Below are positions 55,154 through 64,000 of a stretch of DNA of 64,000 nt, one piece after another. Made by a program: the position numbers and the translations under genes. The notes under the pieces are model-generated. The model saw only the letters and a list, made by a program, of their open reading frames with translations. It searched no databases and was not told the origin of the DNA. The DNA is from Paguma larvata (lineage: Eukaryota > Chordata > Mammalia > Carnivora > Viverridae). Location of the stretch: positions 26,213,089-26,277,088 of the forward strand of contig CM057837.1 in the NCBI GenBank assembly GCA_030068075.1, written 5' to 3'. How positions within the stretch are numbered: position 1 is the stretch's first letter; every line of letters begins with the position of its first letter.

Positions 55154-55449
55154 CAGCCTTTGGTTTCACGATGAATCAGCAGATCTTTGTAAATGTGTAG
55201 GGAGGTTTCACCCTGTTGTCAGATGTACATGACCTTCAGACGTCTACACATCCACCTGTTGGGTTCTTGCATGCAAGTTCAGAAAAGAGGTTCCTGCCAA
55301 TATGCAGACGTCTACTGATGGGCCCAGCCACAGACGTGGTCTCTCTGCTCCTGGAACTATGGCACTTTAACACGGCCTTCTTTAGTGGGAAGGAAAGGCC
55401 TCCTTCTTGGTGCCATGTTCAGTTAGGAACGCCTCCACCGTAGATCGAC

Positions 55450-55560
55450 TTGTGCCCCGAATAATTACAAAGTTGTTGCCTCCATTGTGGAGAGGAAACT
55501 GAGCCTCAGAGAATTAGGTCTGTGGTCCGAAGTCAACCAGTAAGTGAGTGGGGAGTCTAG
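55450..55560 (-). repeat. MIR fragment
   Basis: 'TTGTGGAGAGGAAACTGAGC', 'CTCAGAGAATTAGGTCTGTG', 'AAGTCAACCAGTAAGTGAGT', antisense MIR core. Confidence 0.75.
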
Positions 55561-57395
55561 TTATTTCGGTAAGTGTCTGCCTTCCCTACTTGAAGGCCTA
55601 AATGTCTTTATGTCATCTTTCAATCCCTTTTCTATAGAATCTAGGAAGTGCCTTACATACTGTGAGCATACAGCAATATTTGCTGACTTGGAGCAATTAT
55701 GGCTTGATCGCAGCCCTGCCCAGGCCTCTGGGATACGGTTAATCCATTCCAGTCAACTATCAAAAATCTCCCCTTCCTTGCCAGATCAGAGATTAAAAAG
55801 GGAAAGTAGGAGACTTACCTCCTGGTATCGGAGGTCAATATCACAGAAAGTCATAGACAATCCCGGTCCCTGAACTTCCAGTTCTCTGACTGCACTTCCA
55901 TCCCCAAATCCAGCTGTCTCCTGCAATCAGCCCAAGAGTTAAACTGATCGCACAATTTTTTTTTAAACTAAGCGGACCAATTTTAATTCACTTTTCAGAC
56001 CAAGTGAAACACAAGATATTCACTCCCAACATGGTGCACAGAAAGCTGAACATTTTTGTTTGGTTCAGCGCTGGGCGCTCAGATTTAGATGGAGGAAAAT
56101 GCTTAATTGGTAAGGAAATTGCACAGCAACAGTATAAAAATTAACTCAGAGGGGAAGGAGGAAAAACAGCCTCTTCTCTAGTAATCTACTTAAAAGCCAA
56201 TGATTTTCGGTTAATACAGATAAGAAAAGAATCCAAACCATCATCAAAAGAAGAACAAAAACCCCACTTCTGGTCTTTGTATGAGTAGCATCTCTCAGGC
56301 TGGACATGACCAAAGCCAGGTTCATTTGTTGGACCATGGAAGCCTACGTTGGGACTGTGGATACCATCATGACAACAAAGGTAGAATTGCTTCTTAAAGA
56401 GGAGGAGGTGAGATGAATTGAATGCAAAATTTGGAGCCCTTAAAATTAGATGACTCATGAGTGTAAGGGGCACCCAGCAGTTTTGACCTTAATACTGCAG
56501 TAACAAAAACTTTCTCTTACTCCCAAGACTCTGAGCCTAATTACCTCCAGGACATGAATACGAAGCTTTTATTGTCCTAAAATAAGCCATTGCAGATACA
56601 TGAATATTTGACCCAATAAAAAAAGGACGGCATACTTGCTCCCTCCTTGGAGTCCTAGCTGACCAGTTATATGCTAAGTGGAATCTGTCAAATGCTCAGA
56701 GTTTAAAAAATGTAATGCTTTGCACAGATCGCTTTTTTGACAGTTACATGAAATAGACTATAATATCTAATTTGGCCCAATTGACTTGGGGCAGCCTGAA
56801 CCCCTCCTGGAAAAGCAAAGGCACGGGCATCGTGCCGTAAAAATGAGCTGGTGCAGGAACTGGCAGGTGGAGCCTCATTCCTTGTAGCTGGGCTCCTCCA
56901 TCCGTAGGGAGAGGATGCCATCTAGCATGAACGCTGGGGAGCTGCAGCCAGCCCCCAGATGGCAAAGGTGAGTCTCAGGTTCCACGTTTTCATGGCCTAA
57001 AATCTACGCATGAGTGGGCTGAGCCAGTTGGTACACGATGCAAACTGTTTCTCCACACCACAAGGGGAATTCTGCTCACGAAGTGAGTATTGATTGGGTC
57101 ATGGAATGTTTCCATTACTTACATCTCAAGCTCTACACCCCTCAGGTGCTTCAAGATACAGCAAAGATTCCAAGGGATCCCCTCCTCTCGGGGAGGAATG
57201 TGGCCCCTCTTTGTTTGTGAAGAGGTGAGGGAAAGGTTAGCTTCTTCTGATTTCGGACCCAGGGTATTCATTCCATTGAATGGCTGGACTAGGACTCCGT
57301 TCCACGGAGGAACATACTTATCATCACCAATCTTCTCCCGTAACAAGGAAGCAGTGATTTTTTTAAAGAGTCAATGAACGTTTTTTGTCATCTAC
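55561..57395. other. No gene or repeat recognised (about 1.8 kb)
   Basis: Intergenic sequence upstream of GRK5 without transposon resemblance; a candidate for conserved regulatory DNA, untested. Confidence 0.4.
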
Positions 57396-57399
57396 CTTT

Positions 57400-57540
57400 T
57401 AAACTTAAAACGAGATGAAATTCACTATTTTTGGTGTTCGGTTCTAGGAGTCTAGACAAACGTATATACTCGTACAACCACCAGCACAACCAAGAGGTAG
57501 CAGCATTCCGTCACCCCTGATTTTGTTAACATTCATTTTT
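57400..57540 (-). repeat. L1M 3' UTR fragment, antisense
   Basis: 'GAGATGAAATTCACTATTTT', 'CGTACAACCACCAGCACAAC', 'GCAGCATTCCGTCACCCC' resemble antisense L1M 3' UTR (GTGCAACCATCACCAC, CATTTTCATCACCCC). Confidence 0.55.
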
Positions 57541-57551
57541 TTTCTTCCCTA

Positions 57552-58066
57552 AAAAAATCTGAGTTCCTGAAACATTAAACAGAATTAACACATGTCCAGC
57601 AGTTCTCACTCCCACATGTATACCAGAAAGGGAGAAGACACATTTGTACACAAATGTTCACAGCAGCACGATCACAATAGACAAAAGATGGAATCGACTC
57701 AAATGTCCACCAGCAGATGCATGGATAAGCAAATTTTGGTGTGTCCGTAAAGTGGAATGTTATTTAATCATAAAAAGGAATGAAGTACAAGGGTGCGGTG
57801 GATGAACCTCAAAAATGTTTTGCTAAGTGAGAGAAGCCAGACAGAAAAAGACAAATAGTGTCTCACTCCATTTATGTGACATTTCCAGAAAATTCCTACA
57901 GACAACTATAGATTACTGTCAGAGGCTAGGCTAGAGGGAACAGCAAAACTGCCTAATGGAGACTGGGCTTCATTTTGGGGTGATGAAAACGTTTTGGAAC
58001 TATAGAAAGATGGTGGTTCCCCCACACTGCGAATGTACTAAATGCCACCGAACTGTTCACTTTTGG
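57552..58066 (+). mobile_element. L1M LINE, 3' end
   Basis: 'TTCACAGCAGCACGATCACA', 'GGAATCGACTCAAATGTCCA', 'GGAATGTTATTTAATCATAA', 'CATTTTGGGGTGATGAAAAC', 'GCCACCGAACTGTTCACTTT' follow the L1M ORF2 end and 3' UTR. Facing the fragment at 57400. Confidence 0.9.
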
Positions 58067-58268
58067 GGGCGCCTAGGTGGCTCAGTTGATTGAGCAACCG
58101 GCTCTTGATTTCAGCTTGAGTCATGATCTCACCATTGGTGGGTTCCAGCCCCACATCGGGCTCTGCGTTGACAGTGCAGAGCCTGTTTGGAATTCTTTCG
58201 ATCCTTCTCTCTCTGCCCCTCCCCCACTTGCACATGTGCACTCTCTCGCTCTCTCTCAAACATTTTTT
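58067..58268 (+). mobile_element. SINEC, first of a five-copy cluster
   Basis: Head 'GGGGGCGCCTAGGTGGCTCA', 'GACAGTGCAGAGCCTGTTTG' subtype, CT zone, short tail. Inserted in the end of the L1M. Confidence 0.95.
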
Positions 58269-58284
58269 AAAAATTAAAAAATAG

Positions 58285-58490
58285 AGGCACCTGGTGGCTC
58301 AGTCGATTGAGCGTCTGACTTTGGCTCAGGTCATGATCTTGCAGTCCATGAGTTCAAGCCCCGCATCAGGCTCTGTATTGACAGCTCGGAGCCTGGAGCC
58401 TGCTTCAGATTCTGCGTCTGTCTCCCTCTCCCTCTGCCCCTCCCCTGCTCATGCTCTGTCTCTCTCTCTCAAAATAAATTTAAAAAAAAA
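58285..58490 (+). mobile_element. SINEC, second of the cluster, inserted in the first copy's tail
   Basis: Head one base short ('GAGGCACCTGGTGGCTCAG'). TSD TTTTAAAAATTAAAAAATAG at about 58265-58284 and 58491-58510 is the tail sequence of the preceding SINE. Confidence 0.95.
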
Positions 58491-58523
58491 TTTTAAAAAT
58501 TAAAAAATAGAATGATGAATTTT

Positions 58524-58639
58524 GGGGGCACCTGGCTAGCTTAGCCAGCGGCACATGCGACTCTTGATCTCATAGTTGCGAGTTCGAGCCCTGCAATGGG
58601 TGTAGAGATTGCTTAAAAATAAAAAATTTTAAAAAAAAA
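58524..58639 (+). mobile_element. Short SINEC, third of the cluster
   Basis: Lacks the CT zone; body ends 'GGGTGTAGAGATTGCTTAAA', a different, shorter carnivoran SINE type. Inserted after AATGATGAATTTT. Confidence 0.85.
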
Positions 58640-58649
58640 AGATTAATTT

Positions 58650-58770
58650 GGGGGCACCTGGCTCACTTGGTCAGTGGAGCCTGCAACTCTTGGTTTCAGG
58701 GTTGTGAGTTTGAGCCCCACGTTGGGTGTAGAGATTAATAGAAAAACTTTTTTAATCTTCAAAAATAAAT
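58650..58770 (+). mobile_element. Short SINEC, fourth of the cluster
   Basis: Same short type, ending 'GGGTGTAGAGATTAATAGAA'. Flanked by target-like copies GATTAATTT and AATGATTACTTTT. Confidence 0.85.
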
Positions 58771-58826
58771 AAAATGATTACTTTTATTTCATTAGCATGA
58801 ATTTTTACCTGAATAAAAAATGTTTA

Positions 58827-58996
58827 GGGGCACCTGGGTGGCTCAGTCAGTTAGGCATCCGACTTCAGCTCAGGTCATGATCTCACAGCTTGTAAATTCA
58901 AGCCCCACATTGGGCTTTGTGCTGACAGCTCAGAGCCTGGAGCCTGCTTCAGATTCTGTGTCTTCCTCTCTGCCCCTCATCTGCTCTCACTCTGTC

Positions 58997-59030
<34 letters not shown>

Positions 59031-59058
59031 AAATATAAATAAACGGTAAAAAAATTTT
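58827..59058 (+). mobile_element. SINEC, fifth of the cluster, full length
   Basis: Complete with a 30-base CT run. TSD AATGTTTA at 58819-58826 and 59059-59066. Confidence 0.95.
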
Positions 59059-59159
59059 AATGTTTAATCCAAGTGATAGTCGAATCCTTGGATCAGAGCG
59101 AGTGATGAATGATATTAATGTGCTGAACAACAAGGTACAAAGTACCTGAGAAGTAGGTA

Positions 59160-59270
59160 AATTCTATTCATCCCGTTTTAAATATAAGGAAATTACAGGT
59201 CAGAGAAATAAAAGACTCCTACACAGAAAGTTGCAGGGTTGGGACTCCAAGACCAGTGCTCTATACGCAG
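59160..59270 (-). repeat. MIR fragment
   Basis: 'TTTAAATATAAGGAAATTAC', 'AGGTCAGAGAAATAAAAGAC', 'GGACTCCAAGACCAGTGCTC', antisense MIR. Confidence 0.55.
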
Positions 59271-60859
59271 CAATGATCCACTTACTGCATGGTTTTCTCG
59301 AATGATGCGAAAATTGCAGCATTTTTGCTGGGTGGCAGCGATCTTGCAGGAGTCGGGGGAGGGGGGAGATGAGTGGGAGGGAGAGGCAGAGGAGAGGAGG
59401 AAGAAATAACAAATAGAAGACCTAGGTCAGCATGCTGACCCGCTCGGGGAGCGATGCGGGGACAACAGGCAGAGAGATTGCTTTGCACGGCGTGGGGTGG
59501 GACTCCTCTGAGGGAAAAGGGTTTGAGCCACATTAAGTCTCCCCATTAGGAAACTCCAAACCAGGAGCTGTGCTGCCCTACTGACGTGGGGGTCATTGCT
59601 CCGCAAGCTCCCCTCCCACGCCCCTCACACTCCCCGCTTCTCTCTGGGATATGTCGGTTTTCCCGCTTGAGAGAGAACCAAAGACAGAGCAAAACTGAAC
59701 AGTGTCGTTACGTTCTCACCATCTCCTGTCCCACCTCCGCTCCACCTGTCACCCTCTGGCCCCAGCATCCCAAACCCTGGGGAAAATGAAAAGCAGCTTC
59801 TCCTTGCACATGACTGGGGGCCCCTCCCCCAAGTAACCTCAAATGAACTGAGAACAGAGCCCGTAATAAGGCTTCGAACACGGGAAAGTGTGCTGTGTAG
59901 GCTACATGCTCTGTGACCTGGTGCCAGCTTGTCTGAAATGTCGATGACTAAAGGGAGCCACAAACTATTTGAGCAAGCAGTAAATACTTTTGTTGTTGTG
60001 TTGTTATGGAAAGGATGGAGGAAAAAAATTCATCTGAGGGGGAAGAAATCTCTTTTATTAGGAGAAAACACTTGGAGAGGCTTTTAGTTGTTTGAAAATG
60101 AAGCCAACTTCCTACTCCGGAATGGAGAAGTCAGGAAGAGTGAGGATTTAATTGTGCTGTGTAATACTCTGAAGGGGGATCATTCTCTTTCTGGGAGAAG
60201 CCCAGAGTGGGAGGAGGGGTGCAGGAGGGCTGGGGGGAGGGGAGAGACGCAAGATCTATGGTGTTAGGTTTAGGAGCAGGTCCCTGCAACATGAGGGAAA
60301 TTACAAAGGAGAAAAATAGTCCCTAATGTGTCCCTACGGAGCTAGGAAGAGGATAGGACATACGAACGGGATGGTTTACAGTCCTGCTTTGTCTTTGCCT
60401 TTGTCTGCATCGTCATTCCCATCTGTCATCCCCACACCTTCATTTTAAAACAATCACTCATCTTAGCTGGCACTAGGGAATTGAGGGAAAGGCATGTGAC
60501 CACACTGAGACCCAGAGCTATGTGCAACGAGACTGGCAGCAGCCCGAAGAAGCTTCTGGAGCAAGGGCAAAAAGGGAGCTGAGAAGCCCAGAGCAGGTGT
60601 CTGCCGTGGGGCAGATGCCTGAGGTGAGGAACACGCCTAGGATCAATATGGACAAAATGAAAGATTCTTTAGGGCCCTGGAGAGGCCCAGGAATGGAAAC
60701 CGGTAAAAGGCTGGACCACTGCCTAATCTAGGTTAATAGAGGCTCTGGTGGTGGGCATTTGGGATGCCAGCGTTGATGCCGCTTTTGCCCGGCATATCAG
60801 AGCAGAATCTAATGAACATGTATGCCATCATCATTCAATCATTTGTTATTTCCTTCCTT
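59271..60859. other. No gene or repeat recognised (about 1.6 kb)
   Basis: Purine-rich stretches at 59345-59405 and 60205-60245. No supported feature. Confidence 0.4.
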
Positions 60860-61065
60860 TGACATTTATTGAGTGACTATTAGGCAGAAAGCCTGGTTAG
60901 GTCTTTGGGAGACCACAAAGATGAATAAGACATTCAAGCCCTGCCTTTACACAGCTTCTAGGCTCTTGGGACCAACCAGTCACACATTCAAGAAACCGGA
61001 ATAGGAGACAGATCAATGTGAGAAGCAGAGGTTGCTGAAAGAAGGAGATTTCAAATTGTTTGGAT
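60860..61065 (-). repeat. L2 fragment
   Basis: 'GACATTTATTGAGTGACTAT', 'ACCACAAAGATGAATAAGAC', 'CAAGCCCTGCCTTTACACAG', 'CTTCTAGGCTCTTGGGACCA', antisense L2 3' end. Confidence 0.65.
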
Positions 61066-61089
61066 CTAGTGTTGGCAAAGTCTAAAAGC

Positions 61090-61960
61090 CACCACTTTCA
61101 CTCATTGTGGAGGGAGTGTAAACCAGCACGGCCTTTCTGGAAGGCAATTTGGCAAAACATACCAAAAATCATAAATACACACAGAACAGTTAGTCATAAT
61201 AGTTTCACTGGTGGAAATACACCCTAAAGATACAGATAAGAAAGTGTGCAGGGGCGCCTGGGTGGCTCAGTCGGTTGGGCATCTGACTTTAGCTCAGGTC
61301 ATGATCTCATAGTTCACGGGTTTGAGCCCCACTTCGGGCTCTGTGCTGACAGCCTGGAGCCTGGAGCCTGCTTCCGATTCTGTGTCTCCCTCTCTCTGGC
61401 CCTCCCCCACTTATGCTCTCTCTCTCAAAAATAAAATAAAACATTAAAAAAAAAAAAGAAAGTGTGCAAAGATTGCCTACAAGGATGGATGAAGATCATA
61501 ATAGGGAGAGAAATTTGAAACAGCACAAACCTCTACCAAGAGCAGATTGGTTAAGTAAACTCTGGAACAACACGTCAGTGGTGTTCCTGTCGACAAGGTT
61601 CAACCCAAACCTTATCATGAGGAAATACCAGACAAGCAAACTGAGGGACATTCTACCGAAGAGCCAGCCTGTGTCCTTCAACATTGTGATGGTCAAGGAA
61701 GACTAAAAAAAAAAGAGTGAGGAGCCGTTGGAGATTAAAGGAAATTTAAAAGACCAGACAACCAAATGCAAGGTGTGGCCTGGGATTGGATCGTGAGGGG
61801 GTGGGGAAGATAACGTGGCTAGCCGTAAACGATGTTTTTAGGACAACTGATGAAACTGAACATGGTCCGACGATCAGGCAGTAGTGTGTTGATGTTGATG
61901 TCCTTGCTTTTGATCATCGTAACATGGTTATTATGAAAAAGAATGCCCTTGTTTTTAGGA
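61090..61960 (+). mobile_element. Ancient LINE-type repeat (probably L1M/HAL1), split by a SINE
   Basis: 'GGAGGGAGTGTAAACCAGCA', 'GGCAATTTGGCAAAACATAC', after the SINE 'AGAGCAGATTGGTTAAGTAA', 'CTGAGGGACATTCTACCGAA', 'CCTGGGATTGGATCGTGA', 'CCCTTGTTTTTAGGAAAGAC' follow remembered ancient repeat text. It may be two different repeats joined. Confidence 0.55.
61251..61455 (+). mobile_element. SINEC (felid Can-SINE), full length
   Basis: Head GGGGCGCCTGGGTGGCTCAG, B box 'GTTTGAGCCCC', CT zone, A-rich tail. Perfect 13-bp TSD AAGAAAGTGTGCA at 61238-61250 and 61456-61468. Recent insertion. Confidence 0.95.
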
Positions 61961-62249
61961 AAGACACTCTTGAGCAATGAGAACAATGAGGGGCTTCAAA
62001 AAAGGGAAGCGAAGGGTCATTCAAGCTGCAAACTGAGACAGCCATCAGAAATGACTAGGACACAAACCATGATTCAACTAATGGCTCAAGGCAATGGTAG
62101 AAGGTTTGTGATCAAACACACAGGATTTATTGCCAAAAGGATTATGTTGATAACAGCTGCCCAAGGCATTTAGGAGAAATAAGTATCAGCTGGGGAGGTC
62201 AGAAGTGCCTATGTATGTGAGTTTTGGGCCAGGGCTTCAACCAGACTCG

Positions 62250-62467
62250 TCTTAAAGGGCTAGGAGTCTGCCATGTGCCAGGCACTGTGCTAGGTGCTGA
62301 GGATAGAGTAATGAACAAGATAGGAGTGGCCCTTTTCCTTACTGGGGCTTCTGCTCCAGCGGGGGGAACTGAACAAATGCGCAGCAAAAGAACAGATAAA
62401 GTAATTGTAAATGTAAGCTTCTGAACAAAGGATACAAACAAGGGCCAAGAGAGAATAACACACACAC
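62250..62467 (-). mobile_element. L2 LINE, antisense, left part
   Basis: 'GCCATGTGCCAGGCACTGTG', 'CTAGGTGCTGAGGATAGAGT', 'GCTTCTGCTCCAGCGGGGGG', antisense L2 3' end. It continues after the SINE. Confidence 0.75.
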
Positions 62468-62690
62468 TTTTTTTTTTTAATTTTTTAAGTGTTTATTTAT
62501 TCTTGAGAGAGAGAGAGACAGAGCATGAGCAGGGGAGGGGCAGAGAGAGAGGGAGACACAGAATCTGAAGCAGGCTCCAGGCTCCGAGCTGTCAGCACAG
62601 ATCCTGACGTGGAACTCGAACTTACGAACTGTGAAATCATGACCTGAACTGAAGTTAGATGCTCAACCGACTGTGCCACCCAGGCGCCCC
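62468..62690 (-). mobile_element. SINEC (felid Can-SINE), full length
   Basis: T-rich start, complete body, head 'CACCCAGGCGCCCC'. TSD AACACACACA at 62458-62467 and 62691-62700. Inserted in an L2. Confidence 0.95.
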
Positions 62691-62700
62691 AACACACACA

Positions 62701-63160
62701 GTCTTTGAGGAAGTTCTCTTGGTGAGGATGACAGCTAAGCTGTGACCTAAATAAGGAGAAGGAGCTAGCCAGATGTGAGTGGAGAACATTCCCATCAAAG
62801 ACCACATCCTGTGCTGGGTGGGGTGGGGTGCGGGGGGGGGGGGGGGGTGGCGGAGTGTAGGCAAAGTAAGAAAAGACCAATATGGCTGAAGCAGCAATGG
62901 GGTAGGAGGAGCCCAATGTGTCTTCTGAAAGGAGGCAGAGGCTCAGACTGCAGAGGGGGCCTTGAACGAATTTGGGTTTTACTCCAAAGCACTGGGGAGC
63001 CATCGGAGAGTTCTAAGTAGGAGATGAAGTGACCTGGTTGGTGTTTGAAGAAGAGCCACTGTCGCAGCTGAAGGAAGAATAAATGGGAAAGAGGCCAAGG
63101 CTGAAGGCAGAAAGATGGGTTAGGAGGCCTCGGGGAAGGGAAGAGGGTGAGGAGGAAGAC
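62701..63160 (-). mobile_element. L2 LINE, antisense, middle part
   Basis: 'GAGGAAGTTCTCTTGGTGAG', 'GCTAAGCTGTGACCTAAATA', 'GAATTTGGGTTTTACTCCAA', 'GGGGAGCCATCGGAGAGTTC', 'GATGAAGTGACCTGGTTGGT' follow the antisense L2 text. Confidence 0.65.
62832..62847 (+). repeat. Run of 16 G
   Basis: Uninterrupted G16 within a G-rich stretch GGGTGGGGTGCGGGG. Confidence 0.95.
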
Positions 63161-63382
63161 AGTCCTCCTGCTTAGACATCTGTAGTGTCTCTGAGCCAAG
63201 TTCCACTTAGCATTACAGAGAGAAGCTAATGGGGCTAAGGAGGGCGGCATTCACCCTTTGCTTTTCAGCCTGGCTCCCGTGACCAGCACTCCCGGGCCCA
63301 GAGCGTATGACGAATAACTATTTCTACCTAAATCCTATAACCAGCCTGGGGATAGCATTTTGTGTTACAACTTTTATAGTGC

Positions 63383-63870
63383 TGTGTCCTAGTTTGGGTT
63401 CTCCTAGATCCTGAGACGAGGGTTCAAATGTAAGTAGCTTATGAGGGAGGTGCAGGAAAGGCAGGTGAGGAAAGGGGTTTGTACAGGGAAAAGGCTGGTG
63501 AGGGTGTGTTAAGTAACTTCTGTGGGTGACTAGAACTTAATCCGTGCGGACACTCCGGGAAACACAGCTCAGCTCATCCACCCGAGTGGCGGGGGAGCTG
63601 TGGTCTTTCTACACCAAATCTGTTCACCTGGCCATTGCAGGCTGGCTGCCAGGAAGGGGGTTGATTCTCTCTCATTTCTGCCTTCCTGGAGCGATGGGCC
63701 CCTCCCCAGTTCCGAAGAAAGCCCTCAGCACAGAGATGCAGGTGTTGGTAGTTGGAAACTTCTGGAACCCAAAGAAATGGCAGGGTCTGAGGGAATCCAG
63801 AGACACACGACAGAGTGGCCTGGACTCTGCATTGTGTTTTCTTTCACTGTTGAAATAGAGCTCAGATGAT
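63383..63870. repeat. Possible unidentified dispersed repeat interrupting the L2
   Basis: The L2 text breaks off after about 63160 and resumes near 63920. Between lies a segment starting 'TGTCCTAGTTTGGGTTCTCC', with 'CACTCCGGGAAACACAGCTC' and 'CTGCCTTCCTGGAGCGATGG'. It feels like a known mammalian repeat, but the family was not recognised. Confidence 0.35.
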
Positions 63871-63914
63871 GAATGTGACTGAGCCTCTTTGACCACCAGG
63901 ACCCTGAGAAGCTA

Positions 63915-64000
63915 GGAAATAATTCCAGGGAGAAAAGATGGTGGCTTGGACTAAGAAGGTGGCCATGGAGGTAGAAAGAAATTGGTGTCTAACTTGAGTG
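63915..64000 (-). mobile_element. L2 LINE, antisense, right part, cut by the window edge
   Basis: 'AAGATGGTGGCTTGGACTAA', 'GAAGGTGGCCATGGAGGTAG' continue the antisense L2 sequence. Confidence 0.5.

Noticed and set aside
58067..59058. CRISPR-like array of repeats
   Set aside because: The units are SINEs of about 120-230 bp with A tails, not short repeats with unique spacers; the DNA is mammalian.
51700..64000. Part of the upstream neighbour gene of GRK5 (expected PRDX3)
   Set aside because: No PRDX3-like coding exon was recognised; in human the neighbour lies roughly 29 kb away, so it is probably beyond the window.

Overview
The window is nuclear DNA from a carnivoran, almost certainly a felid. 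The main evidence is 29 recognisable tRNA-derived Can-SINE (SINEC) copies with the cat-type body: a head reading GGGGCACCTGGGTGGCTCAG, a B box near GTTCGAGCCCC, a CT-rich zone and an AATAAA-type A tail. Many have clear target-site duplications (TSDs). Older pan-mammalian repeats (MIR, L2, L1M, MLT1, hAT-Charlie elements) fill much of the rest. There are no bacterial operons, CRISPR arrays or phage genes. Almost all long open frames are chance frames or cross old repeats.

One protein-coding exon is supported. On the minus strand at 50502-50553, an ATG opens 17 codons reading MELENIVANTVLLKARE and stops at a GTAAGA splice donor. This is the N-terminus shared by GRK5 and GRK6. No second exon was recognised in the 50.5 kb downstream. 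That fits the very long first intron of GRK5 and not the compact GRK6 gene. The exon lies in a CpG island (about 50440-51650) with a GC box, an NRF1-like site and a ZNF143-type site, as expected for a TATA-less promoter.

Layout, left to right in plus coordinates. 1-50501 is GRK5 intron 1, read right to left, and is packed with SINEs and older repeats. 45475-50440 is a SINE-free, repeat-poor stretch next to the promoter and may hold regulatory DNA. 50440-51650 is the CpG island with exon 1 and the promoter. 51650-64000 is upstream intergenic DNA with MIR, L2, L1 and SINE copies. No part of another gene was recognised there.

No convincing undescribed gene system was found. The most notable features are an open in-frame leader of 91 codons upstream of the GRK5 ATG with a Gln-rich segment, three places where SINEs were inserted one after another at the same target, a 455-bp segment between perfect 26-bp direct repeats, a SINE between unusually long 31-bp repeats, and a possible solo LTR. 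All repeat family names come from recalled consensus sequences, not from a database search, and edges of old repeats are approximate.
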